Part shown: one piece after another, positions 8,931-18,654 of the stretch
How positions within the stretch are numbered: the stretch's first letter is position 1
Layout: each line of letters opens with the position of its first letter
Source of the DNA: 3107 sp965216225
GTDB taxonomy: Bacteria > Pseudomonadota > Alphaproteobacteria > Rhodobacterales > Rhodobacteraceae
NCBI GenBank assembly: GCA_965216225.1
Contig: CBDCFF010000023.1
Coordinates: forward strand, 1-64,000
Direction: 5' to 3'
Length of the DNA stretch: 64,000 nt
Made by a program: the position numbers and the translations under genes
Notes under the pieces: model-generated
Databases searched by the model: none
What the model saw: the letters and a program-made list of their open reading frames with translations, nothing else
What the model was told of the DNA's origin: nothing

Positions 8931-9109
8931 CAAGATCAGGCAAGCCCGGGCCATATAGCAATGCGCAAAGGCGATGTGAAGGGCTTTCTGGCGGCGGCAG
9001 GAAGATTCGCCCCCCGTCGGTATCGCGCCGGTTTTGACTTCTGCAACCGCTTCTGCGACAAGGCTCCCGGGGGCTGCCCTGTGCCCCGTCAGACCGGAGT
9101 CGCCGCCAG

Positions 9110-9817
9110 GTGTCCGACAGCGCAACGAAACCATTTGTGGATACGACCGTGGAATGGATCGTGTCGGAGGGTCTCACGGAATACGATGACGCCGTGCGCT
9201 TCATGGAGGAACGCGCCAGCCTGATCGCCCGCGACGAGGCACCAGAGGCGGTCTGGCTGGTCGAACATCCGCCGCTCTATACGGCCGGCGCCTCCGCCGA
9301 CCCTGCGGATCTGACCGACCCCGACCGCTTTCCCGTCCACCCGTCAGGACGCGGCGGGCAATACACCTATCACGGCCCCGGACAGCGCGTCGCCTATGCA
9401 ATGCTGGATGTCGGCGCACGGGGGCGCGATCTGCGCCGCTTCGTAGCGCAACTGGAAGAGTGGATCATCGGCACCCTGGATCAGTTCAATATCCGGGGCG
9501 AACGGCGCAGGGGGCGCGTGGGCGTCTGGGTCATGCGGCATGACAGGCCATTGCGCCCGGACGGTCATCCCGCCGAAGACAAGATCGCGGCGATCGGGGT
9601 GCGCCTGCGCAAATGGGTGAGCTTTCATGGCATTTCGATCAATGTCGAACCGGATCTGAAGCATTTTGACGGGATCGTGCCTTGCGGTATCCGCGAACAT
9701 GGCGTGACCAGCCTCGTGGACCTGGGGCTGCCGGTGACAATGGCCGATCTTGATGTCGCGCTGCGCAGGACGTTTGAAAATGTCTTCAAAAGCCCGACCC
9801 GCTCTTCTTCTCTGTAA
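9110..9817 (+). CDS. lipB: Octanoyl-[acyl-carrier-protein]:protein N-octanoyltransferase
   Basis: 235 residues from a GTG start with GGAG about 10 bases upstream. LipB moves the octanoyl group from ACP to lipoyl domains of 2-oxoacid dehydrogenases and the glycine cleavage H protein. The substrate loop RGGQYTYHGPGQ is at 81-92, the active-site lysine in DKIAAIG at about 158 and the catalytic cysteine in VPCGI at about 192. All are present. There is an unusual basic stretch around RGERRRGRVGVW. No lipA is adjacent. Confidence 0.95.
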   Translation: MSDSATKPFVDTTVEWIVSEGLTEYDDAVRFMEERASLIARDEAPEAVWLVEHPPLYTAGASADPADLTDPDRFPVHPSGRGGQYTYHGPGQRVAYAMLDVGARGRDLRRFVAQLEEWIIGTLDQFNIRGERRRGRVGVWVMRHDRPLRPDGHPAEDKIAAIGVRLRKWVSFHGISINVEPDLKHFDGIVPCGIREHGVTSLVDLGLPVTMADLDVALRRTFENVFKSPTRSSSL

Positions 9818-9835
9818 AAATACTCGCGCCGCAGG
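9804..9835 (-). repeat. Intergenic element GAGTATTTT..AGAAGAAG, copy 1
   Basis: On the minus strand it reads GCGAGTATTTTTACAGAGAAGAAG after a G/C-rich lead. It overlaps the lipB stop codon. Two sister copies occur at 31411-31442 and 62761-62790. The shared core is GAGTATTTT, then CA and a purine-rich AGAAG run. Confidence 0.6.
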
Positions 9836-9952
9836 CATGAAACGCCGCGCAGCGGCAACGCGAAAAATCATACCCGAAACATGGCCGATTTGCTGGACCT
9901 CGCGGGGAATTCGCCCCCATACTCCCCGTGAACGCTTGCAGGGGAGGTGTAA

Positions 9953-9997
9953 ATGAAACTTGCATGGCTTGGACATTCGGGATTCCGCCTGGAACTC
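9953..9997 (+). pseudogene. Metal-dependent hydrolase (MBL fold), 5' fragment
   Basis: ATG 9953 follows a perfect GGGGAGGTG ribosome site. The first 15 codons give MKLAWLGHSGFRLEL, the conserved opening strand of UPF0173-type metallo-beta-lactamase-fold hydrolases. The reading then turns into the tail region of an opposite-strand gene. The C-terminal fragment of the same family lies at 21619-21873. The metal-binding HxHxDH region is absent from both pieces, so the gene is dead. Confidence 0.7.
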
Positions 9998-10012
9998 CCG
10001 GCTGGAACATTT

Positions 10013-10357
10013 TCAGGATTCGGGCTTTGGCTTACTCTTCTCGAACACGGCCAGAAGTCCCCCGATCAGGGCGAGTGCCATAAAGACAGCAACAAAAGTG
10101 CCTCCGAGAATTGTGCCAGCCAGCGCACACACGGTCAGGAGAATTGCCACAAACCTTTCCTCGACGGTCAGGCACACAGCACCAAATACAATGGTCAGAA
10201 ATGAAAATAGAACGCCACCCCATCCCAGCCCGATAACTGTGCCCGCGCCTTCCGCTTCGAAGGCTCTTCCGACACCGCCAACAAACAGCGTAAACCCGGC
10301 CGCGAAGACGGCAAAGATTCCGGCAATGATCGCAATTATTCCACCTGCTTTTCTCAT
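10013..10357 (-). CDS. Small polytopic membrane protein, function unknown
   Basis: 114 residues with about four hydrophobic segments (near 4-27, 40-60, 67-83 and 85-106), a glycine-rich first pair and a charged tail FEKSKPKPES. I recognise no characterised family. The start codon overlaps the TGA of the upstream secreted-protein gene in an ATGA arrangement, so the two formed one operon before the IS array split the first gene. With its promoter region now 9.3 kb away, its expression probably depends on the IS elements or is lost. Confidence 0.65.
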   Translation of the reverse strand: MRKAGGIIAIIAGIFAVFAAGFTLFVGGVGRAFEAEGAGTVIGLGWGGVLFSFLTIVFGAVCLTVEERFVAILLTVCALAGTILGGTFVAVFMALALIGGLLAVFEKSKPKPES

Positions 10358-10527
10358 TGATCTGGTTCCCCGGCTGTCAGGGTACTGCCGCCCTTGGAAA
10401 CCCTTACAGATGTGAACCGGAATATCATATGCATGTCATCATCAAGTTCGATTTCACCAGTCGCGGTAATAGCGCATCTCGACGCGGAACCGAACAGGGA
10501 ACCGATGCAGTTCTCATTGAAGAAATC
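10354..10527 (-). pseudogene. Secreted protein of unknown function, 3' part (57 codons)
   Basis: The frame starting at 10527 encodes DFFNENCIGSLFGSASRC, continues through a GEIELDDD stretch and ends at TGA 10354-10356. Joined to the 85-codon part at 19834-20088, with one TA target duplication removed, it gives a continuous 142-residue protein. Two cysteines lie in this part. The region around ATGEIELDDD recalls a small beta-barrel, but this is only an impression. Confidence 0.8.
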
Positions 10528-10529
10528 TA

Positions 10530-11362
10530 GGCTCAGGACCCATTGACTTTGTTTTGAACGTGTGAATCAGTGTTCTGCAAAACGGAGTAGTGACATGAGC
10601 GATCTTTTCTGGCTGACGGAGGCACAAACAGCGCGCCTTGAGCCCTTCTTTCCCAAGCCCCATGGCAAGCCCAGGGTCGATGACCGTCGTGTGTTGAGTG
10701 GTATTATTTTCATTATTCGCAACGGTCTACGCTGGCGCGATGCGCCTGCCGAATACGGCCCTCACAAAACGCTCTACAATCGGTTTGTGCGCTGGTCCCG
10801 CAAAGGTATTTTCGAGCGAATTTTCGAAGAATTGGCCAACCCATCTGGCCCGGACGCCGACACCCTCATGATTGACGCAACCCATCTCAAGGCACATCGC
10901 ACGGCGTCCAGTCTCAAAAAGGGGGCTCCGAGCCGCGCCTGATCGGGCGTACAAAGGGAGGGCTGAATACGAAACTGCATGTCGTTGGAGACGGTGCGGG
11001 TCGCCCTGTCAGGCTGCATCTGACGGCGGGTCAGCGTAGCGACTTCAAGGGCGCGGATGTTTTGCTGCCCAACTTGCCTGCGGCCAGGGTTCTGATCGCG
11101 GATCGGGGCTACGACAGCGCAAAGGTTCGAAAAATCATTGAAGATCAGAAGATTGAGGTTTGCATCCCTTCAAGGAAAAACCGCAACAAAACCATCCCCC
11201 ACTGCGCCGAAACCTACAAGAGGCGGCACAAGGTTGAAAACCTGTTCGCAAAACTCAAGGATTGGAGGCGCATCGCGATGCGCTATGACCGATGCGCACA
11301 CGTATTCAAATCCGCCATATACATCGCTGCAACCGTCATATTCTGGCTATGAGGACTGAGCC
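10530..11362 (+). mobile_element. IS5-family element (IS427-like), copy A
   Basis: 833 bp. The left end is GGCTCAGGACCCATTGAC; the right end read inward is GGCTCAGTCCTCATAGCC. The left flank carries TA (10528-10529). The right flank reads TG where TA would be expected, at the junction with the neighbouring IS630. Two sister copies of identical length lie at 19001-19833 and 38675-39507. Confidence 0.9.
10595..11352 (+). CDS. IS5-family transposase, two frames joined by likely programmed frameshift
   Basis: OrfA starts at ATG 10595 after GGAGTAG and encodes the N-terminal IS5 domain (FWLTEAQTARLEPFFPKPHG, LRWRDAPAEYGPHKTLYNRF, and LMIDATHLKAHR with the first catalytic Asp). The frame closes at 10942. 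The second frame, ending at 11352, carries LIADRGYDSAKV (second Asp) and the C-terminal RRHKVENLFAKLKDWRRIAMRYD with the last catalytic Glu. The run AAAAAGGGGG at 10916-10925, just before the frame change, is a plausible slippery site, as in other IS427-group elements. The three sister copies keep the same break. Confidence 0.85.
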
Positions 11363-11581
11363 TGGTCCCCCGGAATTGTACTTTGTATCATTGACTGAGC
11401 GGGAATTGAGGAGGATGTTGCGATGGTGGGACGTTTGGCGGATGCAGTGGTTCTGAGCGAAGATGAGCGCCGTTTTCTCGAGGGTCAGGTTCGGCGTCAC
11501 AAAGCGGCACGTTCGCTGTCGGACCGATGCCGGATGATCCTGCTGTGCGCTGATGGATTGGCGAGCAAGGAAGTGGCGGCC

Positions 11582-12958
11582 GAGCTATGCCCGAAAGTTG
11601 GTGATGGTGTGATCAGGCGGCGTTTTGAATTTGCTTGATCCCGTCTGTGAACTCAACCCCTTCAATGATCTCTGGCATGCGGTTGGCGCCGTCGAGCTTT
11701 CGCCATTTTCCTTGCGCTGACATCATCAGCTTGAATGCCATGGCCAACCCGGTCCTGCGGCTCAGGCAGCCTTTGGTTTTGCCGGTGCGGTGGCGGACGG
11801 TGGCGAAGGTGCTCTCGATCGGGTTCGTGGTTCGGATGTGCTTCCAGTGCTCAGCAGGGAAGCCGTAGAAGGAGAGCAGCACAGCCCGGTCTTTGGTCAG
11901 TTTCCCAACCGCCTTGTCATATTTCGCGCCGTAGGTTTCCACGAAGAAATCGAAGGCGGCCCCGGCTTCGGTCTTCGTTTCCGCCTGCCAGATATCATGC
12001 AGGTGGCCCTTGGCTTTGGCCTGCACCGATTTGGGCATGGCATTGAGAACGTTTCCGGTCTTGTGAACCCAGCACCGTTGTTCCCGGGTGCTGCCGAAGA
12101 CTTCGCGCAGCGCCGCCCAGAACCCCAAGGCGCCGTCGCCAATGGCCAGATCGGGGGCGTGGGACAGCCCGCGACGCTTGAGATCGAGCAGCAACTCGCG
12201 CCAACTCTGCGTGCTTTCACGGTAGCCGTCGGTGAGCCCCAGAACCTCCTTGCGGCCCCACTCATCCGCGCCGATCAGCACCAGAACGCATTGTTTCTCC
12301 TCTTCCATACGCGGTTGGAAATAGACACCATCGGCCCAGACATAGACGAAACGCCGGGCACTGAGATCGCGGCGCTGCCAGCGTTCATACTCCGCCCCCC
12401 AGTCCGCTTTCAATCGCGAGATGGTGCTCGATGAAAGCCCTGCCGCGTTCGGCCCCAACAGCGCCCCAAGAGCCTCCTGGAAGTCGCCCGTGGAAATGCC
12501 CTTGAAATAGAGCCACGGCAGCAGTTCCTCAATCGATCTGGTCTTGCGCAGCCAGGGCGGCAAGATCGACGAGGCGAAACGGATCTTTTCGTCCACATTG
12601 CCCCGGTCCCGCATCCGCGGCACCTTCACTGGTACCGGGCCGATGCCGGTCATGACCTCGCGCTCGGGCAGATGACCATGGCGCACCAGCCGCGCACGGC
12701 CGTCGTCCGTCACCTCGCGGGCATGGGCGGCGAGGAGTGTGGCCAATTCCGCTTCCACCGCCTGTTTGAGCAGTTGGCGCGCGCCGGTTTGCAGGATGTC
12801 GGTCAGCGGGTCAGACGAAAATCCCGATGGACCGGGCAACGGCGTGATGGTAGACTTCGTCATGTGGCATATCCTTTTCTCTGCTGAGAATTGCGCCGCG
12901 TGAACAACGCCATGATATGCCGCCCATCAGGGCCATCACCAACTTTCGGCTGTAACTC
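11582..12958 (-). mobile_element. IS256-family element, copy 1 (intact)
   Basis: 1377 bp. The ends are GAGCTATGCCCGAAAGTTGG on the left and GAGTTACAGCCGAAAGTTGG read inward from the right. They are flanked by the 9-bp duplication GTGGCGGCC at 11573-11581 and 12959-12967, which occurs once in the uninterrupted IS630 copy. Confidence 0.95.
11613..12863 (-). CDS. IS256-family transposase
   Basis: 416 residues of mutator/IS256-type DDE transposase. Landmarks are ELATLLAAHAREVTDDGRAR near the N-terminus, YVWADGVYFQPR with the first catalytic Asp, LAIGDGALGFW with the second, and TTNPIESTFATVRHRT with the final Glu. The frame is complete, so this copy could be mobile. A second, damaged copy lies at 20174-21594. 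Confidence 0.95.
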   Translation of the reverse strand: MTKSTITPLPGPSGFSSDPLTDILQTGARQLLKQAVEAELATLLAAHAREVTDDGRARLVRHGHLPEREVMTGIGPVPVKVPRMRDRGNVDEKIRFASSILPPWLRKTRSIEELLPWLYFKGISTGDFQEALGALLGPNAAGLSSSTISRLKADWGAEYERWQRRDLSARRFVYVWADGVYFQPRMEEEKQCVLVLIGADEWGRKEVLGLTDGYRESTQSWRELLLDLKRRGLSHAPDLAIGDGALGFWAALREVFGSTREQRCWVHKTGNVLNAMPKSVQAKAKGHLHDIWQAETKTEAGAAFDFFVETYGAKYDKAVGKLTKDRAVLLSFYGFPAEHWKHIRTTNPIESTFATVRHRTGKTKGCLSRRTGLAMAFKLMMSAQGKWRKLDGANRMPEIIEGVEFTDGIKQIQNAA

Positions 12959-13554
12959 GTGGCGGCCCGGCTTGGGGTGCATGAACACACAGTCGGCAAA
13001 TGGCGCAGACGTTTTGTGCGCTGCCGGATTGAAGGTCTCACCGACGAATACCGCTCCGGTCGCCCGCGCACCGTGTCGGACGATCAGGTGACTGCGGTGA
13101 TTGAGCGCACGCTGAACACGACCCCGAGGGATGCGACCCATTGGTCGCTCCGAAGCATGGCAGCCGCGACGGGACTGTCGCACACCACCATCCGGCGGAT
13201 TTGGAACGGGTTCGGCCTGCAACCGCACCGAAGCGAGACATTCAAGCTCTCAACCGACCCGCTGTTGGTGGACAAGGTGCACGATATCGTCGGGCTGTAC
13301 CTGTCACCGCCGAACAGGGCTATCGTGTTGTGTGTTGACGAGAAATCGCAAATCCAGGCGCTGGATCGCGAACAGCCTGTGCTGCCAATGGCGCCCGGCG
13401 TGGCCGAGCGGCGCACCCACACCTACATGTAGCGCGACAATCAAGATGAGAAGTGCGCGTCAATCAGGATGAGAATCCTTGGTCGCGACGTTTGGGACGA
13501 TGCCGGGCTTTTGTGCCGCGATCAAGGGGTTTGTTTTTTGATTGTCGCGGAGCG

Positions 13555-14364
13555 TCAATCAGCTTTGGTGTTTTCCGGTGTGGCTTTTTGTGCAGGCCTT
13601 CCCGGCCCCTTTGCCTTTTGTGCTGCTCTTCGCCGGTAGCTTTCGACATTCATCTCGAAGATGGTTGCGTGGTGCACGAGCCTGTCGACGGCGGCCAATG
13701 TCATGGCCGGGTCTGGAAAAATCGCATTCCACTCCCCGAAGGGCTGGTTGGCCGTGATCAACATTGAGCGGCGTTCATATCTCGCGCTGATGAGTTCGAA
13801 GAGCACACTGGTTTCAGCCTGATCCTTGGTGACGTAGGTGATGTCATCGAGGATCAGCAGATGGAATTTGTCGAGCTTTGCAATGGCACTTTCGAGGACG
13901 AGATCGCGGCGGGCCTGTTGGAGTTTCTGGACCAGATCGGTGGTGCGGCTGAATAGGACGCGGTAGCCTTGCTCGACAAGGGCGAGCCCGATGGCTGAGC
14001 CGAGATGTGATTTGCCCACACCTGGCGGCCCAAACAGCAGGATGTTGCCGCCCTTTCCGATCCAGCTGTCGCCAGCGGTGATCGCACTGACATGGGCCTT
14101 GGACAGCATGGGGACGGCTGTGAAGTCGAAGGTGTCGATCGTTTTTCCGGGCAACAGGCGTGCCTGTGCGAGATGTCGCTCGATACGACGGCGATCTCGT
14201 TCAGCCAGTTCATGCTCCACCAGGGTGCTGAGCATCCGAGCGGCGGGCCAGCCTTCCTTGTCGGCTTGTTCCGCAAAGCGCGGCCATAGCGCCTTGATGG
14301 CTGGCAAGCGCAATTCGGTCAGAGCCAAGGTTAGGCGGGCGGTATCGGTCTGGGGCGATGTCAT
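13555..14364 (-). CDS. istB: IS21 helper ATPase
   Basis: 269 residues, an AAA+ ATPase that assembles on target DNA and activates the IstA transposase. The Walker A motif LLFGPPGVGKSH is near residue 110 and Walker B is LLILDDITYV near 170. ITANQPFGEW matches the family's sensor region. The start codon overlaps the istA stop by 4 bases. Confidence 0.95.
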   Translation of the reverse strand: MTSPQTDTARLTLALTELRLPAIKALWPRFAEQADKEGWPAARMLSTLVEHELAERDRRRIERHLAQARLLPGKTIDTFDFTAVPMLSKAHVSAITAGDSWIGKGGNILLFGPPGVGKSHLGSAIGLALVEQGYRVLFSRTTDLVQKLQQARRDLVLESAIAKLDKFHLLILDDITYVTKDQAETSVLFELISARYERRSMLITANQPFGEWNAIFPDPAMTLAAVDRLVHHATIFEMNVESYRRRAAQKAKGPGRPAQKATPENTKAD

Positions 14365-15881
14365 GCTGTCACCTCCTGAGCGGATGGCGTACCGCCGACC
14401 AACTGGTCGTAAGATGACAGGTCGGCCAGTTGCACCGCGACTTGGGGGAGTGCGTCTTGTGATGGGCTAAACACTGCGCGTAGGGCCGCCATGTCAGGCG
14501 GGCGCTTCTGGCGAAGGTCCTCCTCAAGCTGCGCTGCCAATTCAGCCTCGCAGCCCCGCTCGTGTGCCAGCGCCAGAAGATCGACAACCATGCGACACGC
14601 CGCCTTCTCACTGGTCTGCTCCAGCAGGAATGCGAACATGTTACGGAACGCCCGGCGCGGGAATAGCTGATCCCGATAGACCAGCCCCATCAGCGCCATG
14701 GGCTTTTTGCGCAAGGAGTGGATGACGTGGTGGTAATTGACCACGTGCCCATGGCTCCCGGTGCTCGAGGCTCGTCCGCGTGTCAGCGTTAGCAGGGCAG
14801 AGCTTCCCAGGAACAGCTCCAACCGATCATCGTAGAGCCGAACCCGCAGCTGATGCCCGATCAACCGGGATGGCACGGTGTAGAACACCTTGCGCAAGGT
14901 GAAGCCCCCGGAGGAAGTGACGCGCAACGTGATCTCCTCGTAATCCGTGGTCCGCCGCGTCGGCAAAGGTCTGAGGCTCGCACGTTCCGCATCGATACGC
15001 TTGGCATTGCGGGCGTTGATCCGGCCCACGATCTCGTCGATGAAGCGACGATAATCTTGCAAGCTTTCGAAGTCGCGCGACCCACGCATGACCAGCGCGT
15101 CCTCAATGGTGCGCTTCAGATGCCCATTGGGGCTCTCGATGGAACCGTTCTCGTGTGCGACGCCCTTGTTGTTGCGCGTCGGCGTCATTCCATAATGGTT
15201 GCACAGGGCGTCGAAGCGGTCGGTTAGATCGGCCCGGGATGACTTATCCAGGTTCTTGAAGGCCGCCGACAGGCTGTCAGTTCCATGATTGTGTGGCACG
15301 CCGCCGAGCGTCCAGAGGGCGTTCTGCAATCCCTCAGCCAGCGCCACATAGCTTTCGCCGCCCAGCACGACGTGGGCGTGCTGAAACCCGCTATAGGCAA
15401 GCCGGAAGTGATACAGTCGATGGCCCAGTGCCTCACCGGCAATGGTCACACCCAACTTGCCCATGGCGGTGAAATCCGACAGGCCCATTTTGCCCGGTGT
15501 GTGGGTCTGCCGGAAAATGACGTCCTGTTCAGGGCCGTGTTCCGCATTCCAGGCGCGTATCCGTCGCTCCGGAGTCCGTCGGATGCCCGTACCCAGATCA
15601 GAATGCCGACGCAGAAGCTCCTCGTAAACCGCCACAGGTCGGATCCCCGGTGAGGACCGCAGAAGCGGCACGACCTCCGCATCAAAAATGTCCGCCAGCG
15701 GGTCCGGACGCCGCCGGCCGCGAGGGGCCTTCTTCTGTGATGGTAAAATTGGGTCAGCTTGCAGCCGATAGCCCGTTGCCTGGCTGATCCCCGCCTTGGC
15801 AGCGGCAACGGCAACGGAATGGGTCGATCTGAGCGTCATGAAGAGCCTCATTTGTTGGTCAGTGACATGACAGCCCGGCAT
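14361..15881 (-). CDS. istA: IS21 transposase
   Basis: 506 residues from ATG 15881, with AAGGGG 8 bases upstream; an in-frame ATG lies at 15908. The integrase-like catalytic core includes MGLSDFTAMGKLGVT (first Asp), GVPHNHGTDSLSAAF (second Asp) and KGVAHENGSIESPNGHLK (Glu). A helix-turn-helix near residues 25-45 (SVAVAAAKAGISQATGYRL) would bind the terminal repeats. The frame is complete. Confidence 0.95.
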   Translation of the reverse strand: MPGCHVTDQQMRLFMTLRSTHSVAVAAAKAGISQATGYRLQADPILPSQKKAPRGRRRPDPLADIFDAEVVPLLRSSPGIRPVAVYEELLRRHSDLGTGIRRTPERRIRAWNAEHGPEQDVIFRQTHTPGKMGLSDFTAMGKLGVTIAGEALGHRLYHFRLAYSGFQHAHVVLGGESYVALAEGLQNALWTLGGVPHNHGTDSLSAAFKNLDKSSRADLTDRFDALCNHYGMTPTRNNKGVAHENGSIESPNGHLKRTIEDALVMRGSRDFESLQDYRRFIDEIVGRINARNAKRIDAERASLRPLPTRRTTDYEEITLRVTSSGGFTLRKVFYTVPSRLIGHQLRVRLYDDRLELFLGSSALLTLTRGRASSTGSHGHVVNYHHVIHSLRKKPMALMGLVYRDQLFPRRAFRNMFAFLLEQTSEKAACRMVVDLLALAHERGCEAELAAQLEEDLRQKRPPDMAALRAVFSPSQDALPQVAVQLADLSSYDQLVGGTPSAQEVTA

Positions 15882-16353
15882 GAACGATCCCCTTGCACAG
15901 AAAATCATTCCTTATCCGAGCCGGCCACAACCGTCAGGCCCGCCCCAAAAGGGCAAAACGCGTGTGCGGGGCCTCCCCAGTCGGGCTACGCCCTCCCTGC
16001 GAGCCCCCGCACACGCGTTCTCATCCTGATTGACGCTGGATTCTCACCTTGTTTGTCGCGCAGCACCTACATCCGACACGCCACGACGTCGCTTTTTGCA
16101 GCACTGGATATCGCCACCGGCGCCGTGATCGGCAAATGCTACAAGCGGCACCGCGCCACCGGGTTCCTCGACTTCCTCAAACAGATCGACCGGCAGATGC
16201 CGGACGGGCCGGAGGTGCATATCGTCATGGACAATTATGCCACCCACAAAACCCCGAAGATCAAGGCCTGGCTGGCACGCCGCCCGCATTGGCATGTCCA
16301 CTTCACAGTGACCGTTCGGTGAAGGAGCCCTGGCGTACTGCCGGTCGTCCCGG

Positions 16354-17871
16354 TTACGCTGCTGATGCAGCGTAACGCCAGGGCATCAACTCGTCCAGCC
16401 GAGTGATCTTGTGATCCGCGATGCGGGCGAGAACCCATGTGAGCCAGGCTTGTGGATCGACTTTATCAAGCTTTGCCGTTTCGATCAGGGTGTAGGCGAT
16501 GGCCATGGCTTTGCCACCGCCCTCGGAACCGGCGAACATCCAATTTTTGCGACCTATGGCGACAGGTTTTATGGCGCGTTCGGCGATGTTGTTGTCCGCT
16601 TCCAGAAAGCCATGGTTCAAATAACCGCGTGCCTTTGGCAAACGACCAAGGGCATAACGGATCGCCTGGGCCAGAGGCGACTTGCCAGATATATTTGGCA
16701 ACTGCGCGTGTAACCAGGTCTCAAGTTCATCGAAGATCGGTTTTGCCTTTTCCTGACGGATGGCAACGCGCTCTTCAGACGGTTTGCCACGCGCCTCTTT
16801 CTCGACGGCATGGAGTTCCGCGGTCCGGCGGAGGGCTTCTTCGGCAATCGATGAGCCTTGCGCGGCAAAGATGTCTACAAACTTGCGTCTGACGTGCGCC
16901 AAACAAGCCATCTCCTGGGCCTTGTCCTCACCGAATACCCCGTTGAAGCCGGAATACCCGTCCGCATGGACCCAGCCTTTGTAGCCGGAGAGATGTGAGA
17001 CGGGATGTTCGCCCTTGCGATCAATCGTGAACTGATACCACGCGCAGGGCGGTGATGATCCAGACCATGGTCGTTCATCGCGAACATAGGTCCGGACACG
17101 GGCGGTCCTGGTCTTCTTGTTGCCGGGGGCCTGCATTTTAACAGGCGTATCATCAGCGAAGGTGGCCGCGCCTCGGCGGACCATTCGGCCAATGGTGTCA
17201 GCCAGAGGTTCCAGAAGCGCGGTGGAGCCGCCAACCCAATTGGTCAGAGTTGATCGATTAAGATCAACGCCTTCACGGGCGTATATTTGCGACTGACGGT
17301 AGAGCGGCAGGTGGTCCGCGTATTTGCTGACCAACACGTGCGCCAGCAGCCCCGGTCCCGGGCGGCCACGTTCGATCGGGCGCGATGGCAGCGGCGATTG
17401 GACAATGGCCTCGCAACAGGAACAGGCCATACGCGGACGCACGATCCGGTTCACGACAAAACGCCCCGGTTTGTATTCCAACTCCTCGGTCACGTCCTCA
17501 CCGAGCCTCTTCAACGCCCCACCGCAACGTCGGCAGTCCTCGCCCGGCGACAAGACCTCTTCGTGCCGGTCCGGATGATCGGGCAAGGGCTTGCGGCTGT
17601 GCCGGCGGGCCGGTTTGTCCGTTTCAGGCGTTGGAGCAGGCGCCGCCTGTTCTCCAGCGGCTTCGGCAATCGCCTCATCTTCCTGGAAGACCAGATTGAG
17701 CTGGTAGAGGCTTTCTGATTTCGATCCAAACCGGCGCCGGTCATGCCCCGCCAGTTGGTGTTGGAGTTGTTCCACCTTCAGGGTCAGCGCCTTGACTTCA
17801 TCGGCCAGAAGCCGGTTCACTGCCCGCAGTTCCGCAGGATCATCCGGGGATATGTCGAGGTCCTTCAGCAT
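16354..17871 (-). CDS. tnpC: IS66 transposase TnpC
   Basis: 505 residues. An N-terminal coiled coil (RLLADEVKALTLKVEQLQHQ) is followed by a zinc-finger-like region (GEDCRRCGGAL and MACSCCEAI), then the DDE core with FADDTPVKMQ, VHADGYSGFNGV and the late NNIAERAIKP Glu region. The C-terminal tail DELMPWRYA is typical. The frame is intact. Confidence 0.95.
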   Translation of the reverse strand: MLKDLDISPDDPAELRAVNRLLADEVKALTLKVEQLQHQLAGHDRRRFGSKSESLYQLNLVFQEDEAIAEAAGEQAAPAPTPETDKPARRHSRKPLPDHPDRHEEVLSPGEDCRRCGGALKRLGEDVTEELEYKPGRFVVNRIVRPRMACSCCEAIVQSPLPSRPIERGRPGPGLLAHVLVSKYADHLPLYRQSQIYAREGVDLNRSTLTNWVGGSTALLEPLADTIGRMVRRGAATFADDTPVKMQAPGNKKTRTARVRTYVRDERPWSGSSPPCAWYQFTIDRKGEHPVSHLSGYKGWVHADGYSGFNGVFGEDKAQEMACLAHVRRKFVDIFAAQGSSIAEEALRRTAELHAVEKEARGKPSEERVAIRQEKAKPIFDELETWLHAQLPNISGKSPLAQAIRYALGRLPKARGYLNHGFLEADNNIAERAIKPVAIGRKNWMFAGSEGGGKAMAIAYTLIETAKLDKVDPQAWLTWVLARIADHKITRLDELMPWRYAASAA

Positions 17872-17941
17872 CGCCGATCCTATACCGGATCAGCATTCCG
17901 GGGTGAACCCCGAAAGCGCGCAAAGCCTCGTATTTATTGAC

Positions 17942-18289
17942 CTATCCTACGCTCAACGGTCTCCAGGTTTTACGGGGCATCCGCCAGTCAATCCCCTCCA
18001 ACAGCATTGAGAGCTGCGCGGGTGTGACGCTGATCTTGCCGTCCTTTGCAGCGGGCCAGACAAACCGCCCTTTCTCCAACCGCTTCGAAAACAGGCACGC
18101 GCCCTGGCAATCCCACCAGATGATCTTCAACAGATCGCCGCGCCGACCCCGGAACACGAACAGGTGGCCGGAATACGGGTCTTCGGCCAAAACCTTCTCG
18201 GCCTGGGCCGCCAGCGTATTGAACCCTCGCCGCATGTCCGTGACACCCGCCGACAGCCACACCCGCGTGTTGCTCGGCACCGGGATCAA
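17942..18289 (-). CDS. tnpB: IS66 accessory protein TnpB
   Basis: 115 residues of the Orf2/TnpB family: VWLSAGVTDMRRGFNTLA at the start, then GHLFVFRGRRGDLLKIIWWD, the family hallmark. It is needed for IS66 transposition, but its biochemical role is unclear. Its start overlaps the tnpA stop by 4 bases. Confidence 0.95.
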   Translation of the reverse strand: MIPVPSNTRVWLSAGVTDMRRGFNTLAAQAEKVLAEDPYSGHLFVFRGRRGDLLKIIWWDCQGACLFSKRLEKGRFVWPAAKDGKISVTPAQLSMLLEGIDWRMPRKTWRPLSVG

Positions 18290-18654
18290 GACATCAGCCC
18301 CTTCAGCAGCCGCGCCAGCACATCAGGATCGAACCCACCCCCGGCGCTGATCCGGTGACCGCCAGCCAACTCAATCTCGATACCGCCACCGAAGGCGACG
18401 GGACCGGATGGCTGCGCCGGGACCGGATGTGAAGCAGCCGGAGAAATCTCAACCGGCAGAAACACAGATCCAGCTACGACCTCGGTGAAATCCGGCGCAA
18501 AACGCGGGTCCTTCAGCCATTTGAAGATCAGATTGGCGTTCATCGCGTAGCGCCGCGCAACCTGAGCCACAGAAACACCCGGCGCGGCAGTCTGCAGGCA
18601 GATCGAACGCTTCTCGTCGTCCCACCAAATTCGCTTCTTGCGCCTGCCAGCCAT
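18286..18654 (-). CDS. tnpA: IS66 accessory protein TnpA
   Basis: About 122 residues from MAGRRKKRIWWDDEKRSICL; in-frame ATGs further upstream at 18675 and 18666 are possible. A helix-turn-helix (VSVAQVARRYAMNANLIFKW) at about 30-50 resembles the IS3/IS66 DNA-binding domain. It overlaps tnpB. Confidence 0.9.
   Translation of the reverse strand: MAGRRKKRIWWDDEKRSICLQTAAPGVSVAQVARRYAMNANLIFKWLKDPRFAPDFTEVVAGSVFLPVEISPAASHPVPAQPSGPVAFGGGIEIELAGGHRISAGGGFDPDVLARLLKGLMS

Larger units (their letters stand above)
13428..16065 (-). mobile_element. IS21-family element
   Basis: 2638 bp. The left end is TGTAGCGCGACAATCAAG and the right end read inward is TGCTGCGCGACAAACAAG. Near both ends the sequence GTCAATCAGGATGAGAA recurs in inverted orientation, the repeated terminal binding sites typical of IS21. 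The target duplication CCTACA is at 13422-13427 and 16066-16071. Confidence 0.93.
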